Notes under the pieces: generated by a model | Told to the model about the DNA's origin: nothing | What the model saw: the letters and a program-made list of their open reading frames with translations, nothing else | Database searches by the model: none | In this document: positions 1-9,957 of the stretch, one piece after another | Numbering within the stretch: the stretch's first letter is position 1 | How the letters are laid out: every line of letters begins with the position of its first letter | Assembly: GCF_002870965.1 (NCBI RefSeq) | Contig: NZ_PHSO01000006.1 | Span: 434,001 to 498,000, forward strand | From: Tsuneonella flava | GTDB lineage: Bacteria; Pseudomonadota; Alphaproteobacteria; Sphingomonadales; Sphingomonadaceae | Length of the DNA stretch: 64,000 nt | Direction of reading: 5' to 3' | Program-made: the position numbers and the translations under genes

Positions 1-1798
1 TTTCGAATTCGAGCATCGCCTGCGCCAGCAGGTGCAGCTTGTCTTCCTGATCCTTCAGGATTTCGGTTGCCCGCTTGTGCGCGCCTTCCACCAGGCTCTT
101 GATTTCGGCGTCGATCAGCTTGTTAGTTTCATCCGAACCCATCGTCCGCGCACTGCCCCCCATGCCGAGGTAGCCTTCCTGCTGTTCCTCGTACTGGAGC
201 GGGCCGAGCTTGTCGCTCATGCCCCATTTGGTGACCATGTTGCGCGCCAGACTGGTAGCGTACTGAATGTCGGAAGACGCGCCGGACGATACCTTGTCGT
301 GGCCGAAGATGATCTCTTCTGCCACGCGCCCACCCATGCTGACAGCAAGGTCGGCGTGCATCTTGTCGCGATGATACGAGTAGTTATCCCGTTCGGGCAG
401 ACGCATCACCATACCCAGCGCACGCCCGCGCGGGATGATCGTAGCCTTGTGAATCGGGTCGCTCGCCGGTTCATTGAGGCTGACGAGAGCATGACCGGCC
501 TCGTGATAGGCGGTCATTTTCTTCTCGTCGTCAGTCATGACCATAGAGCGGCGTTCGCTGCCCATCATGACCTTGTCCTTGGCGTCTTCGAATTCCTGCA
601 TCGCCACCAGTCGCTTGTTACGGCGCGCAGCGAGCAGAGCCGCTTCGTTGACGAGGTTAGCAAGGTCCGCACCGGAAAAACCCGGCGTGCCGCGCGCGAT
701 CGTGCGGCTGTTGACGTCAGGCGCCAGCGGCACTTTCTTCATATGCACAGCGAGAATTTTCTCGCGCCCTTCGATATCGGGCACCGGCACCACGACCTGA
801 CGGTCGAAACGACCGGGGCGCAACAGTGCGGGGTCGAGCACATCGGGACGGTTGGTGGCCGCGATGATGATGATGCCTTCGTTCGCTTCGAACCCGTCCA
901 TCTCCACCAGCAACTGGTTGAGCGTCTGTTCGCGTTCGTCGTTCGAATTACCCAGGCCATGCCCACGATGGCGCCCGACCGCGTCGATTTCGTCGATAAA
1001 GACGATGCACGGCGCGTTCTTTTTCGCCTGTTCGAACATGTCGCGCACACGGCTCGCGCCGACGCCGACGAACATTTCGACGAAATCGGAGCCGGAGATG
1101 GTGAAGAACGGCACACCCGCTTCGCCTGCAATCGCGCGGGCCAGCAATGTTTTACCTGTACCCGGCGATCCGACCAGCAGCGCGCCTTTCGGGATCTGAC
1201 CGCCCAGTTTGGAGAAGCGACTCGGGTCTTTCAGAAATTCAACAATTTCTTCCAGTTCCTCGCGCGCTTCGTCGATACCGGCGACGTCGTCAAACGTCAC
1301 TTTGCCCTGCTTTTCCGTCAGCATTTTGGCCTTCGACTTGCCGAAGCCCATCGCGCCGCCGCCGCCGCCCTTCTGCACCTGCCGCAGCGCGAAAAACGCG
1401 ATGCCCAGGATCAGGATGAACGGCAGAGACTGGATCAGCAGATAGAGCAGGACATTGGGTTGTTCCGGCTGCTTGCCTGAATATTCGACACCCGCGCTGT
1501 CGAGCAGCTTGGGCAGTTCGGTATCGTTGGCGATTGGCGTTGTGACAAACGATTCGCCATTTTTCAGTGTGCCGGTGATCTTGTCCGGCGACACAGCGAC
1601 CTGCTTCACCGATCCTTCGGTAACGGCCTCTCGAAAATCGGAATAAAGCATCGCCTTGCCCGCAGGCTGGCCAGCCTGACCGAACAGCGACACCGCCAGC
1701 ATCAGCGCCAGAAAAACTCCGCCCCAAACGAACAGGTTTTTCATCAGCGGATTGGGGCCGCCCGATTCGGGATCGCGGGGGTCCTTGTCGTCATTCAT
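1..1798 (-). CDS. ftsH: ATP-dependent zinc metalloprotease FtsH, 3' end beyond the window
   Basis: Membrane-anchored AAA+ protease that extracts and degrades membrane and short-lived cytosolic proteins as a hexamer. About 599 residues are visible, starting [14 protein letters not shown]; the C-terminal tail is cut by the left edge. Two membrane segments (about residues 20-40 and 115-138) flank a periplasmic domain. A Gly-rich linker leads to the AAA module with Walker A GSPGTGKT near residue 208, Walker [12 protein letters not shown] and the second region of homology [19 protein letters not shown]. The zinc site HEAGH lies near residue 430. The ATG at 1798 is the first Met of a typical FtsH N terminus. 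Family assignment is very secure. Confidence 0.97.
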   Translation of the reverse strand, partial: MNDDKDPRDPESGGPNPLMKNLFVWGGVFLALMLAVSLFGQAGQPAGKAMLYSDFREAVTEGSVKQVAVSPDKITGTLKNGESFVTTPIANDTELPKLLDSAGVEYSGKQPEQPNVLLYLLIQSLPFILILGIAFFALRQVQKGGGGGAMGFGKSKAKMLTEKQGKVTFDDVAGIDEAREELEEIVEFLKDPSRFSKLGGQIPKGALLVGSPGTGKTLLARAIAGEAGVPFFTISGSDFVEMFVGVGASRVRDMFEQAKKNAPCIVFIDEIDAVGRHRGHGLGNSNDEREQTLNQLLVEMDGFEANEGIIIIAATNRPDVLDPALLRPGRFDRQVVVPVPDIEGREKILAVHMKKVPLAPDVNSRTIARGTPGFSGADLANLVNEAALLAARRNKRLVAMQEFEDAKDKVMMGSERRSMVMTDDEKKMTAYHEAGHALVSLNEPASDPIHKATIIPRGRALGMVMRLPERDNYSYHRDKMHADLAVSMGGRVAEEIIFGHDKVSSGASSDIQYATSLARNMVTKWGMSDKLGPLQYEEQQEGYLGMGGSARTMGSDETNKLIDAEIKSLVEGAHKRATEILKDQEDKLHLLAQAMLEFE

Positions 1799-1968
1799 GG
1801 CAAAAGATGTCCTTTCGCTCCTGAATGTAGGCGCACACGAGTGAATGGCAAGATAACGGCGCTTATCCGCCGACCATTCAGTCTATCGGGCAATCCGATC
1901 GGTTAAGCTCAGGTCTCCATTACTGGCACCGTTGAGGCGTCCAAATGGCATCGGTAAGGGGCCTGAGC

Positions 1969-2766
1969 CTAAAGCGGTTGCGCGACCAGCGCCTTCCCTT
2001 CTGACGCGAAGCGAACTTTTGACAATCCGGCTGCCGATGCACAGGAACCGGGAGCGACCTGTTCTCCGTCAATCTCGATCATGCCGGTCAACGGGATGAC
2101 GATAACCGGCGCATCGTTATAGCGTGCGGCAATATCGGCCTCAGGCTTGCCGACGATCCAGTCGAGGCGGAAGTGCGGACCATCGACCAGCGATGCCGAT
2201 TGCGTCTGCGACACCCGCTGCCTGAGCGCGGGATCGTGCGGGTTGCCATTCGCGACGGCAATGGCCTGATCCAGATGCAGGTCGCGCGGACGGCCATAGT
2301 CGAACAAGCGATAAGTGATGTCTGCATTCTGCTGCACTTCGATCAGCGTCAGCCCCGCGCCAATCGCATGGACGGTTCCGGCGGGCAGATAGATGAAATC
2401 GCCAGCCGATACATCCTGCCAGTTCAGCAGTCCCTCAATCGACCCATCGAGAGCAGCCGCCCGCATTTCGTCCGGTGTGATGGGCTGCACAAAGCCGATG
2501 GCGAGTTGCGCCCCTGGCTCTGCCGAAAGGACCAGCCAGCATTCTTCCTTGCCTTGCGGCCCGTCGGCGGCCGACGGATGAACCTGAACCGACAGTTTTT
2601 CGCTGGTGAAGAGGTATTTGACCAGCAGTCTGGCCAGTTCCGGCGGCGGATCGAACCATATTTCGCCAATGCGCCGCCCATCGGGCGTTGCGAAGGGCGG
2701 AGGCAGTCGATCCACACCCCACACCTTGTCGATCATGCGAATAGGCAGGATACCGCTTGCCGTCAC
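1969..2766 (-). CDS. manA: Class I mannose-6-phosphate isomerase
   Basis: Interconverts fructose-6-phosphate and mannose-6-phosphate in the cytoplasm, the entry step to GDP-mannose. The 265-residue protein is at the short end for type I isomerases. It carries the cupin metal-site motif QVHP at residues 61-64, the following KEECW segment and a second metal stretch LPAGTVHAIGAG. Its ATG overlaps the stop of the upstream mannose-1-phosphate guanylyltransferase by 4 bp, so the two are translated together and supply GDP-mannose. In many bacteria these two activities are fused in one ManC protein; here they are separate. Confidence 0.9.
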   Translation of the reverse strand: MTASGILPIRMIDKVWGVDRLPPPFATPDGRRIGEIWFDPPPELARLLVKYLFTSEKLSVQVHPSAADGPQGKEECWLVLSAEPGAQLAIGFVQPITPDEMRAAALDGSIEGLLNWQDVSAGDFIYLPAGTVHAIGAGLTLIEVQQNADITYRLFDYGRPRDLHLDQAIAVANGNPHDPALRQRVSQTQSASLVDGPHFRLDWIVGKPEADIAARYNDAPVIVIPLTGMIEIDGEQVAPGSCASAAGLSKVRFASEGKALVAQPL

Positions 2767-3797
2767 TGGTTCACGGCACCCTTCAAAGTGCCGACTTTCT
2801 GCGATCCGGCGGCAGTCGTCACCATAACTTCATCGCCATCGACGACGACGATCACGTCCTGCAAACCGATTACCGACACACGGGGGGCATCGGTTTCGAC
2901 CATTACGTTGCAGCAATCGATCAGCTCGCCTGCCCCGATAACTGCGTTCCCATTGGCATCGTGAGGGCGCACATCGCGCAAGGCCTTCCAGCTTCCGATG
3001 TCGGACCAGCCCATATCGGCAGGCACCACAGCGGCATTTTCGGTGTTCTCCATCACCGCGTAATCGACCGATTCTGCGACAATGTCCGCAAAGGGGCTCG
3101 CAGCGGGTCGCAGAATCGGGCCTTCGCGCGATGCATCGACCACAGAACGCTGCACCGCCTCGGCCATTTCCGGGCGATAGGTCGCCAGTTCGGACAAGAA
3201 AGCGCCCGCACGAAATGCAAAAATCCCGCCGTTCCAGCTATATCCGCCGTCAGCAAGGAATTCCTCTGCCCGTGCCCGATCGGGCTTCTCAACAAACCGT
3301 GCGATACGGTGGCCGCCGTCTATCGCTTCGCCGCGCAGGATATAGCCATAGCCGGTTTCCGGTGAATCGGGTGTGATGCCGAATGCGACCATCCAGTCTT
3401 GTCGTGCCAGACGAACGGCAGACTGCGCCGCAGCAATGAAAGCGGCATCGTCGGCAATATGGTGGTCGCTGGGGCACACCAGCATCACCGTGTCGGGCGG
3501 CAAATGCGCCGCTGCCAGAGCGATGGCAGGAGCGGTATTCTTCGCTGCCGGTTCGACGATCAGTGTCGTATCGTCTCCCGATTGCGCCAGAATATGATGA
3601 ACATGCGCCTCCCCCGCCACAACGATGGGCGAAGCGAAATGCTGCGGATCGGCGCAACGATCCAGCGTTGCCTCGAACAAAGTGCGCTCACCAACCAGCG
3701 GGAGAAATGGCTTGGGATGATCCTTGCGGCTACGCGGCCACAGGCGGGTGCCGCTGCCACCACACAGGATAACGGGTTGGATCAGGCCCTCGGCCAC
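2763..3797 (-). CDS. Mannose-1-phosphate guanylyltransferase (GDP-mannose pyrophosphorylase)
   Basis: Makes GDP-mannose from mannose-1-phosphate and GTP for surface polysaccharide synthesis. The 344-residue protein opens with the nucleotidyltransferase signature LCGGSGTRLWPRSR (residues 11-24) followed by KPFLPL. It also shows the NTP_transferase segments LVCPSDHHI, GYGYI and FVEKPD, and WNGGIFAF. It ends after the pyrophosphorylase domain without the C-terminal isomerase domain of bifunctional ManC; that activity is the next gene, overlapping by 4 bp. The symbol manC or cpsB would fit, but the naming is not settled by sequence. Confidence 0.92.
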   Translation of the reverse strand: MAEGLIQPVILCGGSGTRLWPRSRKDHPKPFLPLVGERTLFEATLDRCADPQHFASPIVVAGEAHVHHILAQSGDDTTLIVEPAAKNTAPAIALAAAHLPPDTVMLVCPSDHHIADDAAFIAAAQSAVRLARQDWMVAFGITPDSPETGYGYILRGEAIDGGHRIARFVEKPDRARAEEFLADGGYSWNGGIFAFRAGAFLSELATYRPEMAEAVQRSVVDASREGPILRPAASPFADIVAESVDYAVMENTENAAVVPADMGWSDIGSWKALRDVRPHDANGNAVIGAGELIDCCNVMVETDAPRVSVIGLQDVIVVVDGDEVMVTTAAGSQKVGTLKGAVNQ

Positions 3798-3890
3798 AAA
3801 GGTTACTCCAGACGATCAGTACGGTTCAGTCGCCTTGCATAGAACAACGATAGTTACCACTGCCTTGACTATGACAATATTGGCAACCAG

Positions 3891-4610
3891 TCAGAACCAT
3901 CTTTGCCGCCAGTAATATGGCGCGGCCACGGGATTGCCTGCGCTGTCAGTCGCAGGCTTAAAGCGCAATCGATCCACGACCAGACGGCAGACGATTGCAT
4001 CGGCTTCCGGGTCGGGACTGGGTTTATAGACCGAACAATTGCTCGCCCGACCGTCTGTGCCCACGACAACCCGCACGATCACCTCGGTGCCAAGGCGCGC
4101 CTGCCTGCCGCCGGGTGGGATAGGGAAATCGCGCGCGTTGTTGATGTCACCGGCGATCTTCACCGGCTTGGTCGCGATACCGCCGCCCTGGCCTGTTCCG
4201 CCATTGCCGCTGCCGGTCCCTTCCCCCTGTCCGCCAGCGCCCGTTCCGGTGCCGGAATTCTTCGCGCCGGAACTATCGGCCGATCCCGTCGAGGTGGCTT
4301 TGGGCACCGGGACCGTCGGACGGATCGCCACTTTCGGGGTTGGTGCCGTGGTCGGCTTGGGCACGGCCTGCTTGCCTTCCGCACCCTGTGCACCGGCATC
4401 GGGCTCCGGCGCGGCAGGGGGAGGCGTGTCCTTCGTTTCAACAATCACTGTGAAGGTCGTCAGCACACTGCGTTCGACCGAAGCGGTAAAGTCCGGTGCA
4501 AACGCGCGAGCCAGCAGATAAATCGCCAGCACATGTAACAGCACGATCGCCACCAGCATAGCGGGGCGCGGGCGGCGCGATACGCTGGAAAAGTTACCTT
4601 GCTGCTCCAT
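3891..4610 (-). CDS. Energy transducer TonB
   Basis: Inner-membrane protein that couples the proton-motive force, through ExbB and ExbD, to outer-membrane receptors. The 239 residues show the classic order: a short cytosolic N terminus, one membrane helix (about 18-37), a Pro/Ala-rich periplasmic spacer with a Gly/Thr/Ser-rich stretch (about 65-150), and a C-terminal TonB domain with GTEVIVRVVVGTDGRASNC and LRFKPATDSAGNPV. It lies 133 bp downstream of the TonB-dependent receptor on the same strand, which suggests a dedicated pair. ExbB and ExbD are not in the window. Confidence 0.9.
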   Translation of the reverse strand: MEQQGNFSSVSRRPRPAMLVAIVLLHVLAIYLLARAFAPDFTASVERSVLTTFTVIVETKDTPPPAAPEPDAGAQGAEGKQAVPKPTTAPTPKVAIRPTVPVPKATSTGSADSSGAKNSGTGTGAGGQGEGTGSGNGGTGQGGGIATKPVKIAGDINNARDFPIPPGGRQARLGTEVIVRVVVGTDGRASNCSVYKPSPDPEADAIVCRLVVDRLRFKPATDSAGNPVAAPYYWRQRWF

Positions 4611-4671
4611 AGTCCTCCCAGGTCCGAACGCCCGACAAAGCTAGCGCGTTCCTATGCCCCGCATAAACCAA

Positions 4672-4701
4672 CGGCGGCGCCCCGTTTCCGGAGCGCCGCC
4701 G
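4672..4701 (-). terminator. GC-rich hairpin between receptor and tonB
   Basis: A near-perfect inverted repeat (GGCGGCGC paired with GCGCCGCC around a loop of about 13 bases) sits just after the receptor stop codon. Read on the minus strand it is followed by only a weak T-rich stretch, so it could be a transcription terminator or an attenuating or RNA-stabilising hairpin between receptor and tonB. Confidence 0.5.
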
Positions 4702-4743
4702 CGATGTTTGGTGCATCGAACCGAAAGGTTCGAAGCGATCAGC

Positions 4744-7206
4744 TTAGAAGCCGAACACCAGCGAAGCCGTGAACGCACGCGGTGCGCCGATGTTCACGTA
4801 TTCGCCCGAAGTGATCAGACCAGTCGGAGCCGAGCCGATGTACACTTCGTCAAACAGGTTCATCACGTTGAACTGCAGATAAGCCTTGTCGAAGTCCGGG
4901 TTGAAGTGACCCAGCGAGAAGCGGATATCTGCATCGACGACGGTGTAACCCGGCAGCTCGATCGTGTTGATGTCGTTCAGGAAACGCGAACCGGTGCGCT
5001 TCACCTGCATGCCGAGCTTCAGCGGGCCGAATTCACCTTCTGCGCGGGCACCAAGCGTGAACTTCGGTGCACCGGCTTCACGCATACCTGCAGTAGGCGC
5101 AAATGCAGCCGGGCCAGTCTGAACGTCTTCCTTGATTTCCGACTTCAGATACGAACCGAAGACGTAGAGCAGGAACGGTTCGGAAGGCTTGTAGGCAACG
5201 CTGCCGTCAATGCCGTACTTCTCCACCTTGCCCAGGTTGCGGGTGATCGTGCAATCGCAATCCGGATTGTAAGCCGAAGCGAGACGGTTCTGGTAGCTGT
5301 TGTACCAACCGGCGATCTGAGCCTGGATCTTGCCCGACTGATAACGCAGACCGAGGTCGAACGAATCGGAGGTTTCCGGTTCCGGCGCTACACCTGCATA
5401 GAGCGAGCCATAGAGCGCGTCTGTGCCCGGAACCGAGAGGTTCTTGGCATAGCTGGCGAAAAGGCTTGCAGCAGGGCTGAAGTTGTAAGTCAGGCCTACG
5501 TTCGGCAGAATCTTATCGTATTTATAAGTATCCGACACCGGGCCAACGTAGTTCGGATTGGCCGCCAGATATGCTGCAATCTGTGCATCGCCGTTGACGC
5601 AATCCACGTTGCCGCCCGAGTTGGTGGTGACGCAGTACTGGTTCAGCTGACGTTCGAAGAACGGAGCGCGCACACCCAATTGTGCAACCAGCGGGCCGAA
5701 CTCACCGCGGTATTCCGCGGAGATCTGGTTCAACGTCGCATACGACAGGCGATTACGCTTCTGCGGAGCAACACCCTGACCATCCAGAAGCGGTTCGTTG
5801 ATCGGGAAAACATCGATCGGTTCACCGTTCGGCTTGAGCAGCCCGGCGTTGCCGGTCTGGCGGTGCTTCGCGCGATCATACGTGTAAGCGAGGCGTACGC
5901 GATGGCCCGGCATAATGTCGTAGATCAGGTTGGAAATCACCGCGAAGCGATGGGTCTGCGTCTGACTGGGTGAAAGGATGTTCACATAATCGAGCGTATC
6001 CCCGTCACCGTTCAGATCGGTCCCGCCGAAGTAATAATACGTCGTCGGGCGATCTTTACGCTTCGGATTGTTCGGATCGGTGACATACATCACACCGGTG
6101 TAACCGTCGGGGGAGAACCCTTCGAACCCGATCGAGGTGCCGCCGCCGTTCGCCTTAACATACTGATAGTTCGGGTCGATCGTCAGTGTCAGCTTGTCGG
6201 TCAGCGTGAAGCGCGAAGCAACGCGGATATTGCCAGTATTCGACGGGTTGTAACGACGTTCGAACGGAGTACCGCAACTGTTGTACGTATCCTTCACGTT
6301 ATACGTACCAGCCACAACCGTACACGGCGTACCATCGCTCAGATCGTAAAAACGATCTTCCGGGTTCTGGATCGGGCCAGGCTCGCCGGTGTAACGGAAG
6401 GGCGAACCGTTGAAGTTGTTGCGGTTTTCGTTGTAGTGGCCAGCAACCGAGATGAAGTCGCCATTGCTGCCGATCGGCTGATAGATCTTGGCGTTGTACT
6501 GCTGCTTATCAACGCCGCCGTAGTTCGAGAACGCCGATGCGTTTTCCGTACGCGAGCCGCTGAAATAAGCCTTCAGGCCGCCGGATGTCAGTTCGCCGGT
6601 CTCAACCTTCGCGAAAAAGCGATACATCATGCGGTCGCGGGAATCGCCGCGCGCGATAATGTTGCCGTAAGTCGTGCTGGTCAGCACACCGAATTCATCA
6701 TCCGGTACTTTCGACAGAATGTTGATCGTGCCGCCCGCTGCCGAAGCGGTCGGGCTGTCGACATCGGTCGAGCCAAGGCTGACGGTGACCGATCCGATGA
6801 TTTCGGGGTCGACCATCTGATTGGTGTACAGTGCATAGTTACCGCTGTCGTTCAGCGGGATGCCGTCAAACGTCTGCGAGATGCGATCCGAAGAGAAGCC
6901 ACGGATCGTGAAGCTGCCACCCAGCGAACCAAACGGATCATTGTTGGTGTAGCTGACGCCCGGAACGAGGTTCAGTGTCTGATTGATCGTCTGGCCGGCA
7001 GACTGCGTCAGGATCATCTCGGAATCGAGCTGCACCTTCGCTTTAGGCGAATCAGGGATATCGACACCGCCAACGCTGGTGGTGCGCGCGCCGGTCACAA
7101 CAATAGCCGAATCGTCGAAGTCGACCGAGCCCGTCGACTGGGCATGAGCAACCGCAGGGATCGCGAGAGCGACCAGTGCGGTGCTGCGGAGAAGGAAGGT
7201 CTTCAT
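4744..7206 (-). CDS. TonB-dependent outer-membrane receptor
   Basis: A 22-strand-barrel type receptor of about 820 residues for active uptake of an unidentified ligand. The start at 7206 is chosen because it gives a clear signal peptide (MKTFLLRSTALVALAIPAVAHAQ) and has a good ribosome site (AGGGGAA) just upstream; the open frame extends further but looks non-coding. After the signal come a TonB box (AIVVTGA), a plug domain (LNLVPGVSYTNNDPFG, FTIRGFSSDRISQTFDGIPL) and a long barrel ending in the typical terminal Phe (VFGF). The sequence resembles sphingomonad receptors annotated as siderophore- or catecholate-type, but the substrate cannot be read from sequence. Confidence 0.93.
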   Translation of the reverse strand: MKTFLLRSTALVALAIPAVAHAQSTGSVDFDDSAIVVTGARTTSVGGVDIPDSPKAKVQLDSEMILTQSAGQTINQTLNLVPGVSYTNNDPFGSLGGSFTIRGFSSDRISQTFDGIPLNDSGNYALYTNQMVDPEIIGSVTVSLGSTDVDSPTASAAGGTINILSKVPDDEFGVLTSTTYGNIIARGDSRDRMMYRFFAKVETGELTSGGLKAYFSGSRTENASAFSNYGGVDKQQYNAKIYQPIGSNGDFISVAGHYNENRNNFNGSPFRYTGEPGPIQNPEDRFYDLSDGTPCTVVAGTYNVKDTYNSCGTPFERRYNPSNTGNIRVASRFTLTDKLTLTIDPNYQYVKANGGGTSIGFEGFSPDGYTGVMYVTDPNNPKRKDRPTTYYYFGGTDLNGDGDTLDYVNILSPSQTQTHRFAVISNLIYDIMPGHRVRLAYTYDRAKHRQTGNAGLLKPNGEPIDVFPINEPLLDGQGVAPQKRNRLSYATLNQISAEYRGEFGPLVAQLGVRAPFFERQLNQYCVTTNSGGNVDCVNGDAQIAAYLAANPNYVGPVSDTYKYDKILPNVGLTYNFSPAASLFASYAKNLSVPGTDALYGSLYAGVAPEPETSDSFDLGLRYQSGKIQAQIAGWYNSYQNRLASAYNPDCDCTITRNLGKVEKYGIDGSVAYKPSEPFLLYVFGSYLKSEIKEDVQTGPAAFAPTAGMREAGAPKFTLGARAEGEFGPLKLGMQVKRTGSRFLNDINTIELPGYTVVDADIRFSLGHFNPDFDKAYLQFNVMNLFDEVYIGSAPTGLITSGEYVNIGAPRAFTASLVFGF

Positions 7207-7565
7207 GGAAAAGTTCCCCTGAACCAGATTGATTTGAGTAATCCCAAGACTTGGTATGCTTGTGTTCTTCTGGCCGTTTGGCGATTGAGTCGCCGTTGGT
7301 CGGGAACCCCTTAACGAGCTTTTTGTGACGGTCGAGTGACACAAAGACACACTGCGGCGGAAATTAACCGTCCACGCAATCATTCGCCGCATGCGGCGCC
7401 AGTACGGGAATATTATTCCACCCATATAGGGCGCAGGGAATTATAGTTGTCCCCGCCACTTGGCCGCCCGATAGGTTTACGACCTACTGCGGCATTTCTG
7501 CAACGGTCGGGGTTCAACGCGATAAAAAATATCGCGATATCGAGCGGTTCTGCCCACCATACTTC
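7207..7565. other. Intergenic region upstream of the TonB-dependent receptor
   Basis: About 360 bp between the receptor start and the stop of the upstream 2OG oxygenase gene, both minus strand. It should hold the receptor promoter. I see no coding signal, no Fur-box-like palindrome I would defend and no recognisable riboswitch. Confidence 0.5.
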
Positions 7566-8495
7566 TCAGGCGAGATTAATTTCCCGCAGGCGCTGAAGCA
7601 GGAAGTCATGGCTCGAAATCGGGGCGGGATGATCTTCCGGCGCAGTGGGATCGATGCAGCTTTCCAGCGTCTCGATTGTGAAATCGGGGCGAAAATGGAG
7701 GAAGAACGGCATCGAGAACCGGCTGCGATAGGCCGCTTCGCCGTGCGGATTGACGACGCGGTGGGTGGTCGAACGCAATTTGCCATTGGTCAGACGGTCG
7801 AGCATGTCGCCGATATTGATGACCAGCGCCCCTTCGGGAACGGCAACGGCCTTCCATTCCCCTTCCTTGGTCAGCAGCTCCAGACCGGCCTCTTCGGCGC
7901 CGAGCAACAGCGTGATCGTGTTGATATCGCCATGCGCCGCGGCACGAATGGCACCCTCCGCATCAGCGCCGGTCAGCGGCGGATAGTGGAGCAGGCGCAT
8001 CACCGAATTGCCATCTTCCACAGTGGCGGCGAACCATTCGCGCGGCAGACCGAGGTGAAGCGCAATCGCCTCCAGCACCCGCGCGCCCGCCTTTTCGAAC
8101 GCGGCATACAGCGCTTCGAACGTTTCGCGGAAATGGGCAATTTCGGTCGGCCAGATATTGGGCGGCATATATTCGGCCAGCGGATGCCCTTCGGGCAAGC
8201 TGCGGCCGATATGCCAGAACTCTTTCAGATCATGGACTTCGGCATCCTTGGCCCGCTCGGTGCCGAACGGAGTATAGCCCCGCGCGCCGCCGCCGCCCGC
8301 GATGAAATAGGCGCGCTTCACATCGTCGGGCAAAGCAAAGAACGCCTTCGACAGCTCTTCCGCCCTCGCGATCAGGTCCGCCGGGATGCCGTGGTCGCGA
8401 ATGACCGCAAAACCATATTCCTCGAAGCTCCTGCCGATTTCTTCGGACACTTCGTTCAGCGGGCGGGCAATCGAAACTGTGGCGATATCAGGCAT
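7566..8495 (-). CDS. Isopenicillin N synthase-like 2OG-Fe(II) oxygenase
   Basis: Soluble non-haem iron dioxygenase of 309 residues that would hydroxylate or oxidise a small molecule using 2-oxoglutarate. It has the N-terminal DIOX_N domain (GYAVIRDHGI-like segment FAVIRDHGIPADLI) and the C-terminal jelly-roll with the iron triad HGD...STTHRVV and the 2OG-binding RFSMPFF. The ATG at 8495 matches the family N terminus; the open frame upstream overlaps the nucleoside transporter gene and is not coding. It lies 11 bp behind nupC, so the two are probably cotranscribed. This suggests a nucleoside or nucleobase substrate, which is inference. Confidence 0.88.
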   Translation of the reverse strand: MPDIATVSIARPLNEVSEEIGRSFEEYGFAVIRDHGIPADLIARAEELSKAFFALPDDVKRAYFIAGGGGARGYTPFGTERAKDAEVHDLKEFWHIGRSLPEGHPLAEYMPPNIWPTEIAHFRETFEALYAAFEKAGARVLEAIALHLGLPREWFAATVEDGNSVMRLLHYPPLTGADAEGAIRAAAHGDINTITLLLGAEEAGLELLTKEGEWKAVAVPEGALVINIGDMLDRLTNGKLRSTTHRVVNPHGEAAYRSRFSMPFFLHFRPDFTIETLESCIDPTAPEDHPAPISSHDFLLQRLREINLA

Positions 8496-8506
8496 TGTCT
8501 TGGTTC

Positions 8507-9820
8507 TCAGTAAGGAAGGAACAGCCCGGCCAGCGCCGCGCTCATCAGGTTGGCGAGCGAACCTGCGGCAAGCGCACGCAGGCCCAGCTTCGCGATCACC
8601 GGGCGTTGATCGGGGGCCAGCCCGCCAGTCACCGCCATCTGGATCGCAATCGAAGAGAAGTTGGCGAAACCGCACAGCGCAAACGTGATGATCGCACGGC
8701 TGCGTTCGTTCAGCACGTCCGCCCCCATCTGGCCGAGGTCGATAAAGGCAACGAATTCATTGAGCACGACTTTCGTGCCGAATAATCCACCTGCCGCCGG
8801 CGCCTGATCCCAGGGAATGCCGATCAGGAACATGACCGGCGCGAAGATCGTTCCAATAGCGGCCTGGAAGCTCCAGCCTTCCTGTCCGAACAGATGGCCG
8901 ACCCAGCCCAGGAAGCCGTTGGCCAGCGCGACCAGAGCGACGAAGGCGAGCAACATCGCGCCGACTGCCACGGCCAGCTTCACGCCCGTCTGCGCGCCTT
9001 GTGCGGCGGCTTCGATCAGGTTGGCCGGACGCTGTCCTTCCTCGAAGGTCTCCGCCACCCTCACTTCGTCGGGCTTGCCGCCTTCCACCAATGCCGCAGG
9101 GCCTTCGGCGCTAATGCGCGAACGGGGAAGATCGATTTCCCCTTCTGCCGCGGCAGACGGTTCGCGTTCGTCGGGCATGATGATCTTGGCCATCAGGATC
9201 CCGCCCGGTGCTGACATGAACGCGGCGGCCAGCAGAAAAGGCAGGTATTTTTCGCCGAGCAGCCCGGCATACGCCGCCAGAATCGTGCCCGCGACACCAG
9301 CCATGCCAACAGTCATCAGCGTGAACAGTCGGCTTGGCGCGAGCCCGGCGAGATAGGGGCGTACCACCAGCGGGCTTTCCGACTGACCGACGAAGATATT
9401 GGCCGCTGCGCCCAGCGCCTCGACCCGGCTGACCCCGGTCACCCAACCGATCGCCCCGCCGACCCAGCGCACCACACGCTGCATGATGCCGAGGTGGTAG
9501 AGAATCGATACCAGCGACGCGAAGAAGATGATCACCGGCAATGCGCCCAGCGCAAATGTGTTTTTCAGCGGATTGTCCGCTCCGAAAAGAAACGCAGTGC
9601 CTTCATTGGCATAGCTGAGCAGCGCGGCCACCCCGCCGGCCATTGCCTTGATCCCCGCTACGCCCCACGGCGTTCTCAGCACCAGGAATGCGAGAAAGGC
9701 CTGGAGCGCAAATGCAGCCCCGACAATACGGAGTTGGATGCGGCGTTTGCCGTTGGAAAGAAGGAAGGCGATTGCCAGGATCGCAACGATCCCGAGCAGA
9801 CTGGCAAGGACTGGCGGCAT
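8507..9820 (-). CDS. nupC: Concentrative nucleoside transporter (NupC/CNT family)
   Basis: Inner-membrane symporter importing nucleosides with protons or sodium. The 437-residue protein is almost entirely hydrophobic. It shows an N-terminal CNT domain, a gate domain with VFVGQSESPLVV-like NIFVGQSESPLVVRPY, and a C-terminal domain containing FGTKVVLNEFVAF and ALCGFANFSSIAIQ, all hallmarks of the family. The start at 9820 (MPPVLASLLGIVAILAIAF) has GGGAGG immediately upstream. The next gene downstream is the 2OG-Fe(II) oxygenase, 11 bp away. Confidence 0.93.
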   Translation of the reverse strand: MPPVLASLLGIVAILAIAFLLSNGKRRIQLRIVGAAFALQAFLAFLVLRTPWGVAGIKAMAGGVAALLSYANEGTAFLFGADNPLKNTFALGALPVIIFFASLVSILYHLGIMQRVVRWVGGAIGWVTGVSRVEALGAAANIFVGQSESPLVVRPYLAGLAPSRLFTLMTVGMAGVAGTILAAYAGLLGEKYLPFLLAAAFMSAPGGILMAKIIMPDEREPSAAAEGEIDLPRSRISAEGPAALVEGGKPDEVRVAETFEEGQRPANLIEAAAQGAQTGVKLAVAVGAMLLAFVALVALANGFLGWVGHLFGQEGWSFQAAIGTIFAPVMFLIGIPWDQAPAAGGLFGTKVVLNEFVAFIDLGQMGADVLNERSRAIITFALCGFANFSSIAIQMAVTGGLAPDQRPVIAKLGLRALAAGSLANLMSAALAGLFLPY

Positions 9821-9957
9821 GAGCCTCCCATGCGGTTGCGGTTGTAACCGGAATATTACACTTAGCGCTCTGGCCTTTTCGGTCTCCACAGTCAAACGCG
9901 CAAGGGGACATCTGCACGGCTTCCCTTTTGGGACGCACAGTGCCAAATCCTGCCGCC

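Noticed and set aside
32-1480. Long plus-strand open frame opposite ftsH
   Set aside because: It is antisense to a complete FtsH reading with all motifs; its translation is rich in His, Arg and Ala and matches nothing.
7207-7565. Cobalamin or other riboswitch upstream of the TonB-dependent receptor
   Set aside because: No conserved box or convincing multi-stem fold could be recognised by eye.
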